Counted from the first letter of the stretch, positions 7,514 to 17,818 are shown. The stretch is 64,000 nt of DNA from an uncultured bacterium (GCA_949291115.1 CASETY010000001.1:1-64000); one strand, 5' to 3'. Notes: generated by a model not told the origin, from the letters alone. Made by a program: numbers and translations.

Positions 7514-9586
7514 TTGATATTTTCAGCTTTTTTAGATGCTGTCGATGAAATAACAGTTTTAGTTGATAAAAGTATAATTATTGATAATGATTTTATTTTA
7601 GAATATAATGACAATTTATATAAATTAAACATTAAATATAAAGTAGAAGAATATAGCTGGTTTAAATATATCTTAATTAATCCAGTTATTTTAGATATGA
7701 CCGTTGACATTCATATTAAAAATGGTGTTAATGAAACTTTATTATATACAGGTAGTTTTGTAAGAGATCCACGTTTTGATGAATATTATAGTTATGATGG
7801 TAATTTAGGTGTCTTCTATACGAAAGAAGAAACTGTTTTTCGTATTTGGTCACCAGTAGCTAAAGAAATTTATTTAGACTTAGATACTAAAGCTGGTAAA
7901 CCATATACTATTGCTTTATCGCATAAAGGTAGAGGACTATGGATGGTTCGTTTACAAGGTGATTTTGAAGGAAGTATGTATCGTTATCGTGTTCGCATTT
8001 TTGATGAATATAAGGTGATTACAGACCCTTATGGTGTATCTTCTAATAGTAACGCTAATTATAATTATGTAATAGATCCAGCAAAAATAAGAAGCTTTAA
8101 TTATCCAAAACCAGAGTTTTCTGGTATTTATACTGATGCGATTGTTTATGAAGCATCAGTTAGAGATTTAACTAGTAAATTAGATATAGATAACAAAGGA
8201 ACTTTTAAAGCTTTAACTAATAAATTAACTACTAAAAAAGGTAAAGCAGCTGGTCTAGATTATATTGCTTCTTTAGGAATTACTCATTTACAATTAATGC
8301 CAATCTTTGATTTTTATGGTATTAGTGATAAGAATCCTCTTCGTTATTATAATTGGGGGTATAATCCGATACAATATTTTGTGCCTAAAGGAGCTTATGC
8401 AACTAATCCTGATGATCCTTATTTAAGAATTAATGAATTAATTGAGTTAATTGATAGATGCCATCAATATGGTATGCTAGTTAATATGGATGTTGTTTTT
8501 AATCATGTAAATGATATGAAAAAATTTCCTTTAGATAATTTAGTGCCGGGCTATTTTTTTAGAACGGAAAATGGTTATTGTACTAATGTGTCTGGCTGTG
8601 GAAATGATTTTGCCACTGAAAGAAAAATGGCTCAAAAGTTTGTTTTAGATAATTTGGTTTATATGACTAAGACTTATCATTTTAGTGGTTATCGTTTTGA
8701 CTTAATGGGTCTTTTAGATATAGATACCTTAAATAAGGCCGAAGCTTTACTTAAGAAAATAGATCCAAATATTATGTTATATGGTGAAGGTTGGAATATG
8801 CCAAATACTTTGCCTGATAACATGCGTCCGCATACACTAAATTATCGTTATATTCCAGCTTATGCTTTCTTTAATGATAAGTTTAGAGACTATTTAAAAG
8901 GTTCTCAATGGTCTAAAAATTTAGGCTATTTAATGACTGGTAGTAAAAATGATTATGACTTATATCATTTAGTAACAGGTTCTTTTTTAGATTATTATTA
9001 TTTTGATAATCCACTTCATAGTTTAAATTATATTGAATGTCACGATAATTATACTTTATATGATTATCTTAAGTCTTTTGATGTACGTTTTAAAGAACAA
9101 GATGTTTATGAAGCTTGTAAACTTGGCTTAAGTTTAGTAATTTTAAGTCTTGGTATTCCTTTTATCCACTGTGGCCAAGAATTTTTAAGAACTAAAAATG
9201 GTGTTGAAAATTCTTATAATAGTGGTGATGATATAAACGGCGTTGATTGGGATCGTAAAGATACTTATTTAGCTTTGGAACAAACAGTTAGAGACTTAAT
9301 TAAAATAAGAAAAGAATATAGTGTATTTAGAGAATATCGACCAGAAGTTATCATTCAAAAAGTAACTTATTTAAAAGATTTTTCTTATGGTAATAACTTT
9401 ACTTATAAATTAACAGCTGATAATTATGAATTAATTTTAGTTGTTAAGGGCAAAAAAGAACGTTTTGAAGTTAGACCAGAAGATAATGTAACTTTAATTT
9501 TTGATAGTAATAAATTATGTGATATAAAGAGTCGTAAGTTTGTTTTTAAACGTAAAGGCATTTATATCTTTAGGAGGGATTTGTAG
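7514..9586 (+). CDS. pulA: Type I pullulanase (GH13)
   Basis: The enzyme (690 residues from the TTG at 7514) cleaves alpha-1,6 branches in glycogen, pullulan or limit dextrins. The type I pullulanase signature YNWGYNP is near residue 280. The GH13 regions follow: MDVVFNH near 330, the nucleophile Asp in GYRFDLMG near 395, the acid Glu in YGEGWN near 424, and the third Asp in ECHDNY near 510. Before the barrel are an N-terminal beta domain and a CBM48-like domain (FRIWSPVAKEIYLDL). There is no signal peptide, so it acts inside the cell, probably debranching stored glycogen with glgB and glgP products at 61.6-64 kb. The TTG at 7514 fits GGAG spacing better than the TTG at 7505. The yhaM-like gene overlaps its stop by one base. 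Confidence 0.95.
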   Translation: MIFSAFLDAVDEITVLVDKSIIIDNDFILEYNDNLYKLNIKYKVEEYSWFKYILINPVILDMTVDIHIKNGVNETLLYTGSFVRDPRFDEYYSYDGNLGVFYTKEETVFRIWSPVAKEIYLDLDTKAGKPYTIALSHKGRGLWMVRLQGDFEGSMYRYRVRIFDEYKVITDPYGVSSNSNANYNYVIDPAKIRSFNYPKPEFSGIYTDAIVYEASVRDLTSKLDIDNKGTFKALTNKLTTKKGKAAGLDYIASLGITHLQLMPIFDFYGISDKNPLRYYNWGYNPIQYFVPKGAYATNPDDPYLRINELIELIDRCHQYGMLVNMDVVFNHVNDMKKFPLDNLVPGYFFRTENGYCTNVSGCGNDFATERKMAQKFVLDNLVYMTKTYHFSGYRFDLMGLLDIDTLNKAEALLKKIDPNIMLYGEGWNMPNTLPDNMRPHTLNYRYIPAYAFFNDKFRDYLKGSQWSKNLGYLMTGSKNDYDLYHLVTGSFLDYYYFDNPLHSLNYIECHDNYTLYDYLKSFDVRFKEQDVYEACKLGLSLVILSLGIPFIHCGQEFLRTKNGVENSYNSGDDINGVDWDRKDTYLALEQTVRDLIKIRKEYSVFREYRPEVIIQKVTYLKDFSYGNNFTYKLTADNYELILVVKGKKERFEVRPEDNVTLIFDSNKLCDIKSRKFVFKRKGIYIFRRDL

Positions 9587-10479
9587 TGACCATTTACGGC
9601 GTTTTAGAAACGTCAAATTCAAATGATAATTTTGTTAATTTAGTGATTAGAACTGATAATGATACATTATATAATGTTAAAACTTCAAAAGAAGTAAAAG
9701 ATACATTAAAACCTAATCATGTTTATGAATTTAATTGTGAAGTTAAAGAAGGGAAAAGAACAAGTTATCATTTGATAAGTGTATTAGATGTATCATTGAT
9801 GGAAAGCGAAAAGCGTTATGAAATTTTACAAAAATTCATGGCACATACTGATCACGATTTCTATTATTATAAAAGCAAACTATATAGTTATTTAGCCTTA
9901 ATTGATAATAAGATTATTTATGATATTACCAAAAAAATAATTGATGAAAATATCTTAGACTTCTTAACTTATCAAGGTGGCATGCGCGTTCATCATGCTT
10001 ATTTGGGTGGTTTAATTGAACATACAGTTGGTATGTTAGAATTAGCAACTGCTTTCTTAAAAATCTATGAATATTTAGATAAAAACTATGTATATGCTGG
10101 GGTAATTTTACATGATATTGGTAAAATTAAAGAATATACTGATATTCAAAACCCAGAATTTGCCCTTAAAGGTCATTTGTTAGGCCATGTAGTTATTAGT
10201 GCAATGATGGTTGATGAGGCCGCTATTAGTCTAAATTATAAAGAGGAAGAAGAAATTTTAGTATTAGAACATATTTTACTTTCTCATCATGGCCAGTTAG
10301 AATTTGGTTCACCTAAAAAACCAATGACTCCAGAAGCGATTTTAGTGTGGTATATTGATACTATTGATTCCAAATTTAGTGTTTTAAAAGACGAACTTTC
10401 AAAAATAGAAGAAGGTTCAACTACTATGCCACTTTATATTTTAGATAAACAAAGGATTTATAAGCCTCATAAGAAATAA
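9586..10479 (+). CDS. yhaM: 3'-5' exoribonuclease YhaM family (OB fold plus HD domain)
   Basis: The 297-residue protein has an N-terminal OB-like nucleic-acid-binding part (residues 1-75) and an HD domain. Metal-binding residues are visible in HHAYLGGLIEHT near 142, in LHDIGKIKEYT near 176, and in ILLSHHGQ near 233. YhaM enzymes trim RNA and DNA from the 3' end. The GTG start at 9586 overlaps the pulA stop TAG by one base, implying coupled translation. Its link to pullulanase is positional only. The gene ends in a strong terminator shared with the converging lipoprotein gene. Confidence 0.9.
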   Translation: MTIYGVLETSNSNDNFVNLVIRTDNDTLYNVKTSKEVKDTLKPNHVYEFNCEVKEGKRTSYHLISVLDVSLMESEKRYEILQKFMAHTDHDFYYYKSKLYSYLALIDNKIIYDITKKIIDENILDFLTYQGGMRVHHAYLGGLIEHTVGMLELATAFLKIYEYLDKNYVYAGVILHDIGKIKEYTDIQNPEFALKGHLLGHVVISAMMVDEAAISLNYKEEEEILVLEHILLSHHGQLEFGSPKKPMTPEAILVWYIDTIDSKFSVLKDELSKIEEGSTTMPLYILDKQRIYKPHKK

Positions 10480-10515
10480 AAAGTGCTTGCGAATTTAATC
10501 GCAAGCACTTTTTTT
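10478..10515. terminator. Bidirectional terminator between yhaM and the PrsA-like genes
   Basis: Bases 10478-10492 pair with 10499-10513 (core GTGCTTGCGA with TCGCAAGCAC) around a six-base loop, flanked by A and T runs on both sides. The 3' end of the minus-strand gene starts within it. Confidence 0.9.
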
Positions 10516-13288
10516 ATCTTTCCCAAACCCAATTTACACTGCCATCATACCAATCATTATATTGGTAGTCTGTTTCATAACTTGAAGCTTGATTTTGTAA
10601 ATATTTTAAGTAATTATCCATATTAAATTCTGTTAAATTATTAGTTTTTATTGCTGGTTTAATAATTAAACTATATAATAAGAATTTTTGGAAATCTTGA
10701 TTTTGATATTGAGAAATTACATCATCTAATAAATCACTTAAGTCATTTTGAATATAAGATGGTAAATCTGTAACTGAACCATTAGTTTTTTCTACATAGT
10801 AGATAAATACTTGGTTGATAGAAGGCTTATTATCTCTTTCGCTTTCAGCTAAAGTGTTATAAGCATTAGTAATTACATAAATATCATCATTTTCATCATC
10901 AGCATCTTTTTCATCAATAGTGATTGTTAAGTCTTTATAATCACCAGCTGAGTCGTTAGATTCAGTATAATCAAAGTCTAATGATTCAGAATCATCTGAA
11001 TAACTATTTAAACTTAACATATGGTAACCATATTGAGTATAACATAAGTCTTTTAAAGTAAAGTTAGATGCATCAACATCAGTTTCTGGGAAGAATAGTT
11101 GACCTTGATCTTCCTCATCTTCTGGAATTTCAAGTTCAATTTCAATACATTTTTCATAAATAGCTTTAATATAATCTTGGAATTCAGCTACATAACTAGT
11201 AATTGAATCTTCAGTAACATCACCTAATGATTCAGCTGTTAAAGTAAAGTTATAAGTTTTATATGTATCCCAAGATACACCATTATGATTATTTAAACCA
11301 CGGTTGAAAGCTTCAACAATGTAAGTTAATTTGTCCATTGTTTTTTGGTTTTGAATAGCTGTAACTTCATCAGCGATAGCTTTAGATAAATTTAAAACAG
11401 CTTCTTCAAATTTTACTTTTTCTTCATCTGATAATGATTCAAGGAAAATACGCATATCGTCAGGCGAACCATCTTTATCATTATCAACTGAAATTAAGAT
11501 ATGATCAACATTAACAGTGTAATGTTTAGTTTCAGCATATAAAGCTAAGGCTTTATTTAAAATATTATCTAAGAAGCTAACATTACCAATTTGATGATCA
11601 GAAGTTGCCATATTATCATATAAATAATCTTTGAAATATGATTCAGTAATACTATCAGCTATTTGACTAGCTTTTACATCATCATAATTATAATAACCAT
11701 ATTGATAGAAGTAGTAGTTTTCTAAACCATAAGCTTTATTAAGGTTGGCTTCCCCTTTTTCAAATGATTTTTTTGCATCATCTAAAGATGTTTCTAACTC
11801 TTCTAATTCATCTTCAGTTAAATAAGTATCGATGATTGTTTGATTGTTAAAATAATCATTTAAGATTAATTCAACAACTGTTGAATTAACATTATAAGTT
11901 TTTAATAAAGTATAGAAATCATCTACTTTTAAATTTAAAGCTTCATCAGTAGAAGTAACTAAATATTCGCCGCTAGCATTAGTTTCTACATATTCATAGA
12001 ATGTATAATTACCAGCAAATTGGTTTTCAATAAATGGATCCCAAATTTCAATATTTTTATCTTCTAAACGAGTTTGATAAACATTAGAAGATACAGAAGA
12101 AGCAGAATAATCAATAAAGTCAGCTTTTAAAGTTGCTTTATAAGCTGTTAATTCTTCAGCTGTCATATTATCTTTTAATTCATTATAACTTAATTTTTTG
12201 CTTGATTTAGAAGCATTATAAACCAAATCATAACGATACATTAAAACATATTTACCATTAATTGAACGTGGTGTTTCTAAACCAGTATTATCAGGACGAG
12301 TTTCACTAATAAATTCAGCTTCTAAACTACTATTAATATCAGCTAAATCAGAACCATCCTTATCAGAAACGAAAGTAGTATTTTCATTTTCGGTAATTGT
12401 TTCTCTAGTTAAGTTTTCACCTTTATAACTATAAGCATCATTATATAAATTAATATATAAATCTAAGTAATAATTAGGATCATCTACTGGTGTAGTAACT
12501 TCACTTTTAGCCTTATTTAAAGCAGCTGTAGCTTCTTTTAAGGAATTATAAGTTAAAACAACACCATGAGCAGTATAGTATTTAGCGTTATAATTTTCAT
12601 ATCTAGTTTCTAAAGTTTTTTCATCAATATAATAAGCATTTTTATGACGTTCTTCTGATTCATCACTTATAGGCTTATTATTTTCATCTAAATATTCAAC
12701 ATCACAAACTGATTCAATATAAGCTTTACCTGCTAATTTTTTAGCTAAATCTTTACCATAATAAGTAATTAATTCATCTGTTAAATTACTAAAAGAAACA
12801 GTTTTAGTATCTTTAGTAATAGTATCAAAAGTTAAATTAGCAGTAGTAACACTAATACCAGAGTTTTTCATTGTATCGATGAAGGCATTTTGTTTTTCAG
12901 TTAATTCATCTTCAGTCATAAAACGAAGAGATTCAACAGATGCAGTGCCATAACAAGCACTAGCTAAAGCTTCATCAATAGTTTCTTTAGTTTCAGCGTC
13001 TTTGTCTTTATAATTTTTAAGAACATTAGCTAATTCATCTTTATAAATAGTTTTTTCTAACCAATTAGTAAATGCAGTATAACCAACAGTATATTTTAAA
13101 CCATCATATAATTCTTGGTTAGTAATATTATAACTTGTATTATTTAAATCATAACTAATTAAGGCATCACTATTAATAGAACCATAAGGGTGGTTTTGAT
13201 TTCTAACTTCCTTATCACCACAACTTGCTAAAGTTAAGGATAATGAAAGAGCTAATAGCGATGAAAGGATTAATTTTGGTTTATTCAT
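10514..13288 (-). CDS. Giant PrsA-like lipoprotein 1 (expanded parvulin-type foldase family)
   Basis: The 924-residue product has a lipoprotein signal peptide with the lipobox LASC, so Cys23 should be lipidated and the protein held outside the membrane. Residues 40-80 resemble the SurA/PrsA N-terminal chaperone region (ITNQELYDGLKYTVGYTAF). Scattered parvulin-like segments follow: HGVVLTYNSLKEATAAL near 245, then HILI near 594, SLGDV near 690 and YTQYGYHML near 755. They are separated by long insertions, so a normal catalytic domain is not evident. A D-x-D-x-D-G-x-x-D-D motif (DNDKDGSPDD, about 602-611) resembles a calcium loop. PrsA proteins help fold secreted proteins. The ATG overlaps the stop of its paralogue by one base, after GGAGGTAAT. 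At three times the usual PrsA length, its exact role is uncertain. Confidence 0.75.
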   Translation of the reverse strand: MNKPKLILSSLLALSLSLTLASCGDKEVRNQNHPYGSINSDALISYDLNNTSYNITNQELYDGLKYTVGYTAFTNWLEKTIYKDELANVLKNYKDKDAETKETIDEALASACYGTASVESLRFMTEDELTEKQNAFIDTMKNSGISVTTANLTFDTITKDTKTVSFSNLTDELITYYGKDLAKKLAGKAYIESVCDVEYLDENNKPISDESEERHKNAYYIDEKTLETRYENYNAKYYTAHGVVLTYNSLKEATAALNKAKSEVTTPVDDPNYYLDLYINLYNDAYSYKGENLTRETITENENTTFVSDKDGSDLADINSSLEAEFISETRPDNTGLETPRSINGKYVLMYRYDLVYNASKSSKKLSYNELKDNMTAEELTAYKATLKADFIDYSASSVSSNVYQTRLEDKNIEIWDPFIENQFAGNYTFYEYVETNASGEYLVTSTDEALNLKVDDFYTLLKTYNVNSTVVELILNDYFNNQTIIDTYLTEDELEELETSLDDAKKSFEKGEANLNKAYGLENYYFYQYGYYNYDDVKASQIADSITESYFKDYLYDNMATSDHQIGNVSFLDNILNKALALYAETKHYTVNVDHILISVDNDKDGSPDDMRIFLESLSDEEKVKFEEAVLNLSKAIADEVTAIQNQKTMDKLTYIVEAFNRGLNNHNGVSWDTYKTYNFTLTAESLGDVTEDSITSYVAEFQDYIKAIYEKCIEIELEIPEDEEDQGQLFFPETDVDASNFTLKDLCYTQYGYHMLSLNSYSDDSESLDFDYTESNDSAGDYKDLTITIDEKDADDENDDIYVITNAYNTLAESERDNKPSINQVFIYYVEKTNGSVTDLPSYIQNDLSDLLDDVISQYQNQDFQKFLLYSLIIKPAIKTNNLTEFNMDNYLKYLQNQASSYETDYQYNDWYDGSVNWVWER

Positions 13289-16200
13289 TAGTTATTACCT
13301 CCATTCATTAAAGGAAGGTTTTCCCACCAACCATAGAAGTTATTGAAATCTTCTTCAGCAACACCATCATATTCTTGATAATCATCAGAAATACGTTGAT
13401 TGATTCTTCTAATTTCACTAAAGCGTTTAGCAGATTCATCGTTACTAAAGTTATAAGAACCATGTTTTACAACATAGGCAGTAATTACTTCACTTTGAGT
13501 AGCGTTATCTAAGAATCTAGTAAGAACTGGTTGAAAATAATTTTGAAGGGCAGTTGCGATATCAGTTGGAATTAAATTAGATGTTTCACTTACTAAATAT
13601 TCAAATAAGAAAGCTTTAATTTGATTTTTAGTGATAGTATCGCTATCATTATAGATATTTTCAACAGTTAAACAATCGTTGTTATACATATAATGTAAGT
13701 CTTGATATACATTATAAATATCATTATAGCTTTCATATTTAGCACTAGTTTTACCAGTCGCAGAAGTGATTACATAATAACGATAAGCGTTATCATGTTC
13801 TAAAATAGCTCCCTCATCAGTTGGATTTTCAATATATTGAGATGGATAAGTATCATAAATATTGAAATCAGGTTTATTATAGATTGTTCTAATTTTTTCT
13901 TTAACTTTGTTATCAACATCTGTGCTTGTGTTAGTTACAGTAAGTTCATTAGTAGTTAATACTAAACCTAAAGCTCTATATTTAGCAAAATCCCATTCAT
14001 CACCAATTGGGTCGTAGTTTTCATCATCGAAACGATCGCCTTCTTTTGGTAAGTGACGAGAAGAAGTATTATATTTTTCAACGATTTCTTTTAAGGCATC
14101 ACTATGTGTACTAGAAGAAGTTTCTAATAAAGAATAAATTAAATTAATTAATTCTTTAGCTTCACTTCTTAAATCAACACCTTTTTCCTCACTAACTTCA
14201 TCCCATACAGCAAAATCATCAGCTTCGCCATCTTCATTAATATCTAAATATACTTCTAATTCTAAAGCAGTAGCTGAAAAATAATTTTCATAAGCTAATT
14301 GTGTATATTCATCAAAGAAATTAATAATTTCATCACTGTTGTAATTAATAATTAATTCAGATGAAACTTGACCAACTTTAAATACATCATTAACAATTTC
14401 ATCAATATCAGATGTATGATAATATAACATCAAGAAATTATATTTACCTAAAGACGCAGGATAACCATTAGAAGAAAGGCCATCGTTAGCGAAAATTGCT
14501 AAGGTATATTCGATTGTTTGATAGAAATTATCGATATCTTCTTGAGATATATTTTTATATTCATCAGTTGTTTTAATTAATTTAGTAGAAATTAAGTTAG
14601 AAGCTGTAACTGAACCAGTACGATAATCTAATACATCGAAAATACCATCTTTTTCATCAGTAGTTAAATAAGCATAAACAGTAGTATCTTCATAAGTGAA
14701 TTCAGCTAAAATGTTGTCATTACTTGGACCACTTAATGTACGGTTATAATCATCATTATCTTTAGCATAAGTGATTTCCATTGCTTCATCATAGATTTTT
14801 ACTTTAACATCTTCTAAAACTTCATTGATTTTTTCATCAATGTAAGAAGAAGTTAAGTCTTCATCTTTTAATTTAGAAGTAATGGCTTCATATAAGCTAT
14901 TAGTGTCTTTACCTTCATCTTTATAATCAACAATAGCGTCATATAAATCATCATCAGTGATATCTTCTTCATAAATACCATCATATGCTGTTTTAGTATA
15001 GCTAATCTTATAAGCCATATAATAAGCATCATCTGCACTATGTGGAGAAGTAGTATAACGTGTATAATCGCCGTCTTCAGAAGCTTCTAATGGTGTTTCT
15101 AAAGTTTCATATACATATGTATACATAGACTCACTATATTCTTTTAAAGATTCAGCTGTTCTCTTAACATAATTATTATAATTTTCATCTTCAGCTTTTA
15201 AAGTATTAACGATTTTTTCAATTCTTTCATCATCTTTTTGAGCATTCCAATCACCATCAGCTAATAATTCATCATATTTTTGAATTAAAGCATTAGTTGT
15301 AGATCTTTGGTCAATAATTGCACTTGAAACATCTAAATCTAAGTTTTGTAAATTAGAACGATATGTATAAGTGTAATTATAAATTGCGATGTATAATTGT
15401 AATACTAAAGAGTCACCGAAAGTAGAACTTAAGTCCATATAATCAGTTGATTTAGCAAAATCAAATTCATCATAATATTTTAAATAGTCATTATAATTTG
15501 CTGGTGTATTTGTTAAATAACATAATTTAGAATCATTTACTTTAATACCAAAAGCTCTTAAAGTGTCTGAAGCTTCATCTTGAGAAGCAAATTTAATAAT
15601 GATTGATTCACTATCGCCTTGATTTAAAAAATCACTTTCATATAAAGAAGTAATTTCATCTTTAGTGAAATAACCTACATTATCTTCATCATCTGAGTCT
15701 AAAGCCTCTTCATCTTTTTCTTTAATTTCTTCAGCTAATTTATTTTTAGCGAAGTTTTCTTTCGCTAAATCTAGATAGTAATATTCATAAAGTTTACTTA
15801 AACTATCTAAATCTTCTAAGCTATCATTTTCTAAAGCTTTAACGATATCATCGATAGACATAGGAAGGTCATAAGATAAAGATAATGAATCTGCATAAGC
15901 TAAGATATCATGTTTCTTTGTTTTAGAATCAAGGTCTTGAATCTCTTCATAATGTTTTTCAATATCTAAGTTAAACTCTAGACTATAAACTTCTTCTAAT
16001 AAATAGCTTTTTAAACGAGTTTGATAATTTTTGTAATTAGCGTTATTTGGGTCAGCTAAAACATTTTTAATATCATCTAACTCAGTCTTTAATACAGCCT
16101 CAAGTTTTTTATCCGCAAACAAATTAGTTGCATTCCAACGTAATTCATCCCAAACTTCTTGATAAGAAACACTCTCATTACCAACTGTTAAGTAAGTAGA

Positions 16201-16323
16201 GTTGCCATCAAAAGAAGTTGTGTGATTTGTTTGACATGAAGCTATTGTAAAAGACATTAGCGATAGACCAGCTACCATCGCAAGTCTTTTAAAAGTCACT
16301 TTGTTAAAACTGATTTTTGACAT
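13288..16323 (-). CDS. Giant PrsA-like lipoprotein 2 (paralogue)
   Basis: The 1011-residue product has a signal peptide and lipobox IASC with Cys30. The first mature part (VGNESVSYQEVWDELRW) matches the SurA/PrsA N-terminal helix. The body is very acidic and rich in Tyr, Asp and Glu. Around residues 692-702 lies LDINEDGEADD, placed like the DNDKDGSPDD motif of the next gene and followed by a similar helix pattern (then LKEIVEKYN against LTYIVEAFN). Clear parvulin catalytic motifs are not seen. The two genes form one operon from the promoter at 16361-16389. They are probably surface chaperones or large binding proteins; paralogy is visible by eye, function is inferred. Confidence 0.72.
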   Translation of the reverse strand: MSKISFNKVTFKRLAMVAGLSLMSFTIASCQTNHTTSFDGNSTYLTVGNESVSYQEVWDELRWNATNLFADKKLEAVLKTELDDIKNVLADPNNANYKNYQTRLKSYLLEEVYSLEFNLDIEKHYEEIQDLDSKTKKHDILAYADSLSLSYDLPMSIDDIVKALENDSLEDLDSLSKLYEYYYLDLAKENFAKNKLAEEIKEKDEEALDSDDEDNVGYFTKDEITSLYESDFLNQGDSESIIIKFASQDEASDTLRAFGIKVNDSKLCYLTNTPANYNDYLKYYDEFDFAKSTDYMDLSSTFGDSLVLQLYIAIYNYTYTYRSNLQNLDLDVSSAIIDQRSTTNALIQKYDELLADGDWNAQKDDERIEKIVNTLKAEDENYNNYVKRTAESLKEYSESMYTYVYETLETPLEASEDGDYTRYTTSPHSADDAYYMAYKISYTKTAYDGIYEEDITDDDLYDAIVDYKDEGKDTNSLYEAITSKLKDEDLTSSYIDEKINEVLEDVKVKIYDEAMEITYAKDNDDYNRTLSGPSNDNILAEFTYEDTTVYAYLTTDEKDGIFDVLDYRTGSVTASNLISTKLIKTTDEYKNISQEDIDNFYQTIEYTLAIFANDGLSSNGYPASLGKYNFLMLYYHTSDIDEIVNDVFKVGQVSSELIINYNSDEIINFFDEYTQLAYENYFSATALELEVYLDINEDGEADDFAVWDEVSEEKGVDLRSEAKELINLIYSLLETSSSTHSDALKEIVEKYNTSSRHLPKEGDRFDDENYDPIGDEWDFAKYRALGLVLTTNELTVTNTSTDVDNKVKEKIRTIYNKPDFNIYDTYPSQYIENPTDEGAILEHDNAYRYYVITSATGKTSAKYESYNDIYNVYQDLHYMYNNDCLTVENIYNDSDTITKNQIKAFLFEYLVSETSNLIPTDIATALQNYFQPVLTRFLDNATQSEVITAYVVKHGSYNFSNDESAKRFSEIRRINQRISDDYQEYDGVAEEDFNNFYGWWENLPLMNGGNN

Positions 16324-16360
16324 GCAAAAAACTCCTTTTTTAAAAAATCTAGCGTTTTAT

Positions 16361-16389
16361 ATTATAGTATTTTTAATATGTAAAATCAA
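16361..16389 (-). promoter_or_regulatory. Strong promoter of the giant lipoprotein operon
   Basis: On the minus strand TTGATT (16389-16384), a 17-base spacer and a perfect TATAAT (16366-16361) lie about 38 bases before the start codon. An AAGGAG ribosome site (minus strand) precedes the ATG. Confidence 0.85.
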
Positions 16390-16493
16390 CAAAAATCGCA
16401 CAATTTAGTGTGTTTAATAAAATATCTATTAAGGTCGTTAAAAAAGTCATTTTGTTTAAAAAGATAGATAATTAAAATATTAGTTTTCTTTAA

Positions 16494-16521
16494 TTGAATA
16501 TTTTTAAAATAATGATATAAT
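16494..16521 (+). promoter_or_regulatory. Promoter of walJ-rlmH
   Basis: TTGAAT (16494-16499) and TATAAT (16516-16521) are 16 bases apart, just before the GGTGAT ribosome site of walJ. It diverges from the lipoprotein promoter. Confidence 0.8.
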
Positions 16522-16545
16522 CACTAGCAGAAAATGGTGATAATT

Positions 16546-17346
16546 ATGATGATAAAAATCTTAGCTAGTGGGTCTTCTGGCAACTCGGCATTTTTAAAAA
16601 TAGCTGATAAAAATATTTTAATTGATGTTGGAATTTCTCGCAAAAGGATTGTTGATGCTTTAGCTAAAATAAATGTATTATTAGATGATATTGATTATAT
16701 TTTTATAACCCATGAACATGTTGATCATATTGGTGGTTTATTAAATGTTTTAAAAAAAAGTAAAGCCGCTATTTTTTTAACGGAAGGCACTTATGATAAA
16801 CTAATGATGTTAAAGGATTATCATTTAGTTGATAGCAAGCGTTTCAAATTAATTCCTAAATTAAATGAAGGTTATAAACCTTTTAAATTAGCTGATTTAG
16901 AAGTTTTAGCCTTGCCATGTTACCACGACGCTTCTGAGCCTGTTGGTTATTTATTTAGCTCAAACAATAAAAAAATAACTTATTTAACAGATACTGGCTA
17001 TGTTGATGGTGATGTTTTAGAAGTAATAAAAGATAGTGATGCATATATATTTGAATGTAATCATGACCCAGAAATATTAATGGCTTCTAATAGACCATAT
17101 CCATTAAAAATGCGTATTTTAGGTGACCATGGTCACTTATCTAATGCCGATAGTTTATATGCTTTAGCTAATTTGATTGGTAGTCATACTAAATATGTGT
17201 TTTTAGCTCATATTTCTAGAGAGTGTAATTTAAAAGAGATAATTGAAATAACTAAGAAGAAAATTTTCAATAAACTTGGTGTTGATTTTAAAAATACAGA
17301 ATTTATTTATACTTATCCTTTTGATATTGATGAGGTGGAATTTTGA
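16546..17346 (+). CDS. walJ: Metallo-beta-lactamase fold protein WalJ/YycJ
   Basis: The 266-residue protein has the MBL metal motif THEHVDHIGG near residue 56. Further ligands are expected in CYHDASEP near 124, LTDTG near 146 and LGDHGHLSN near 190. GSSGNS at the N-terminus is the YycJ family start. Relatives are linked to DNA repair and to the WalRK region, which is not present here. GGTGAT at 16536-16541 places the start at the ATG at 16546, not the one at 16534. It overlaps rlmH by 4 bases; the walJ and rlmH pairing is common in Firmicutes. Confidence 0.9.
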   Translation: MMIKILASGSSGNSAFLKIADKNILIDVGISRKRIVDALAKINVLLDDIDYIFITHEHVDHIGGLLNVLKKSKAAIFLTEGTYDKLMMLKDYHLVDSKRFKLIPKLNEGYKPFKLADLEVLALPCYHDASEPVGYLFSSNNKKITYLTDTGYVDGDVLEVIKDSDAYIFECNHDPEILMASNRPYPLKMRILGDHGHLSNADSLYALANLIGSHTKYVFLAHISRECNLKEIIEITKKKIFNKLGVDFKNTEFIYTYPFDIDEVEF

Positions 17347-17807
17347 AAATAACAATTATAAGTGTTGGTAATATTAAAGAAAGTTATTTTTTGGAAGCAA
17401 TTAAAGAATATAAAAAAAGGTTAAGTAAATATGTAACTTTAAATGAAATAGTTATTGATGATTATCCTAATATTAAAGACGAAAATAAAGTTAAAGAAAA
17501 GGAAGGAGAAGCAATTTTAAAAGCTATTCCTAAAGATAGTTATGTTATATGTTTAACATTAGATGGTCTTAGTTTAGATAGTGTTGGACTTTCTAATAAA
17601 TTAAAAGAAATCTTTACATATCATAGTAGTCATCTTTGCTTTATTATTGGTGGGTCTTTAGGTCTTGATAGTAGTGTTATTAATAAAGCTTCTTTAAAAC
17701 TTTCTTTTAGTAAATTAACTTTTCCTCATAAGCTTTTTAAGGTTATTTTGTTGGAACAAATTTATCGTTCTTTTAAGATTTTAAATAATGAAACATACCA
17801 TAAATAA
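17343..17807 (+). CDS. rlmH: 23S rRNA pseudouridine-1915 N3-methyltransferase
   Basis: The 154-residue SPOUT enzyme methylates pseudouridine 1915 of 23S rRNA in assembled ribosomes. Family marks are the N-terminal ISVGNIKE, the knot segment FIIGGSLGLDSSVI near 100, and the C-terminal KLTFPHKLFKVILLEQIYRSFKILNNETYHK region with its FPH and EQIYR blocks. The start is a TTG overlapping the walJ stop, after a GAGGTGG site. The length is as usual. Confidence 0.96.
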   Translation: MKITIISVGNIKESYFLEAIKEYKKRLSKYVTLNEIVIDDYPNIKDENKVKEKEGEAILKAIPKDSYVICLTLDGLSLDSVGLSNKLKEIFTYHSSHLCFIIGGSLGLDSSVINKASLKLSFSKLTFPHKLFKVILLEQIYRSFKILNNETYHK

Positions 17808-17818
17808 TCATTTTTTGT

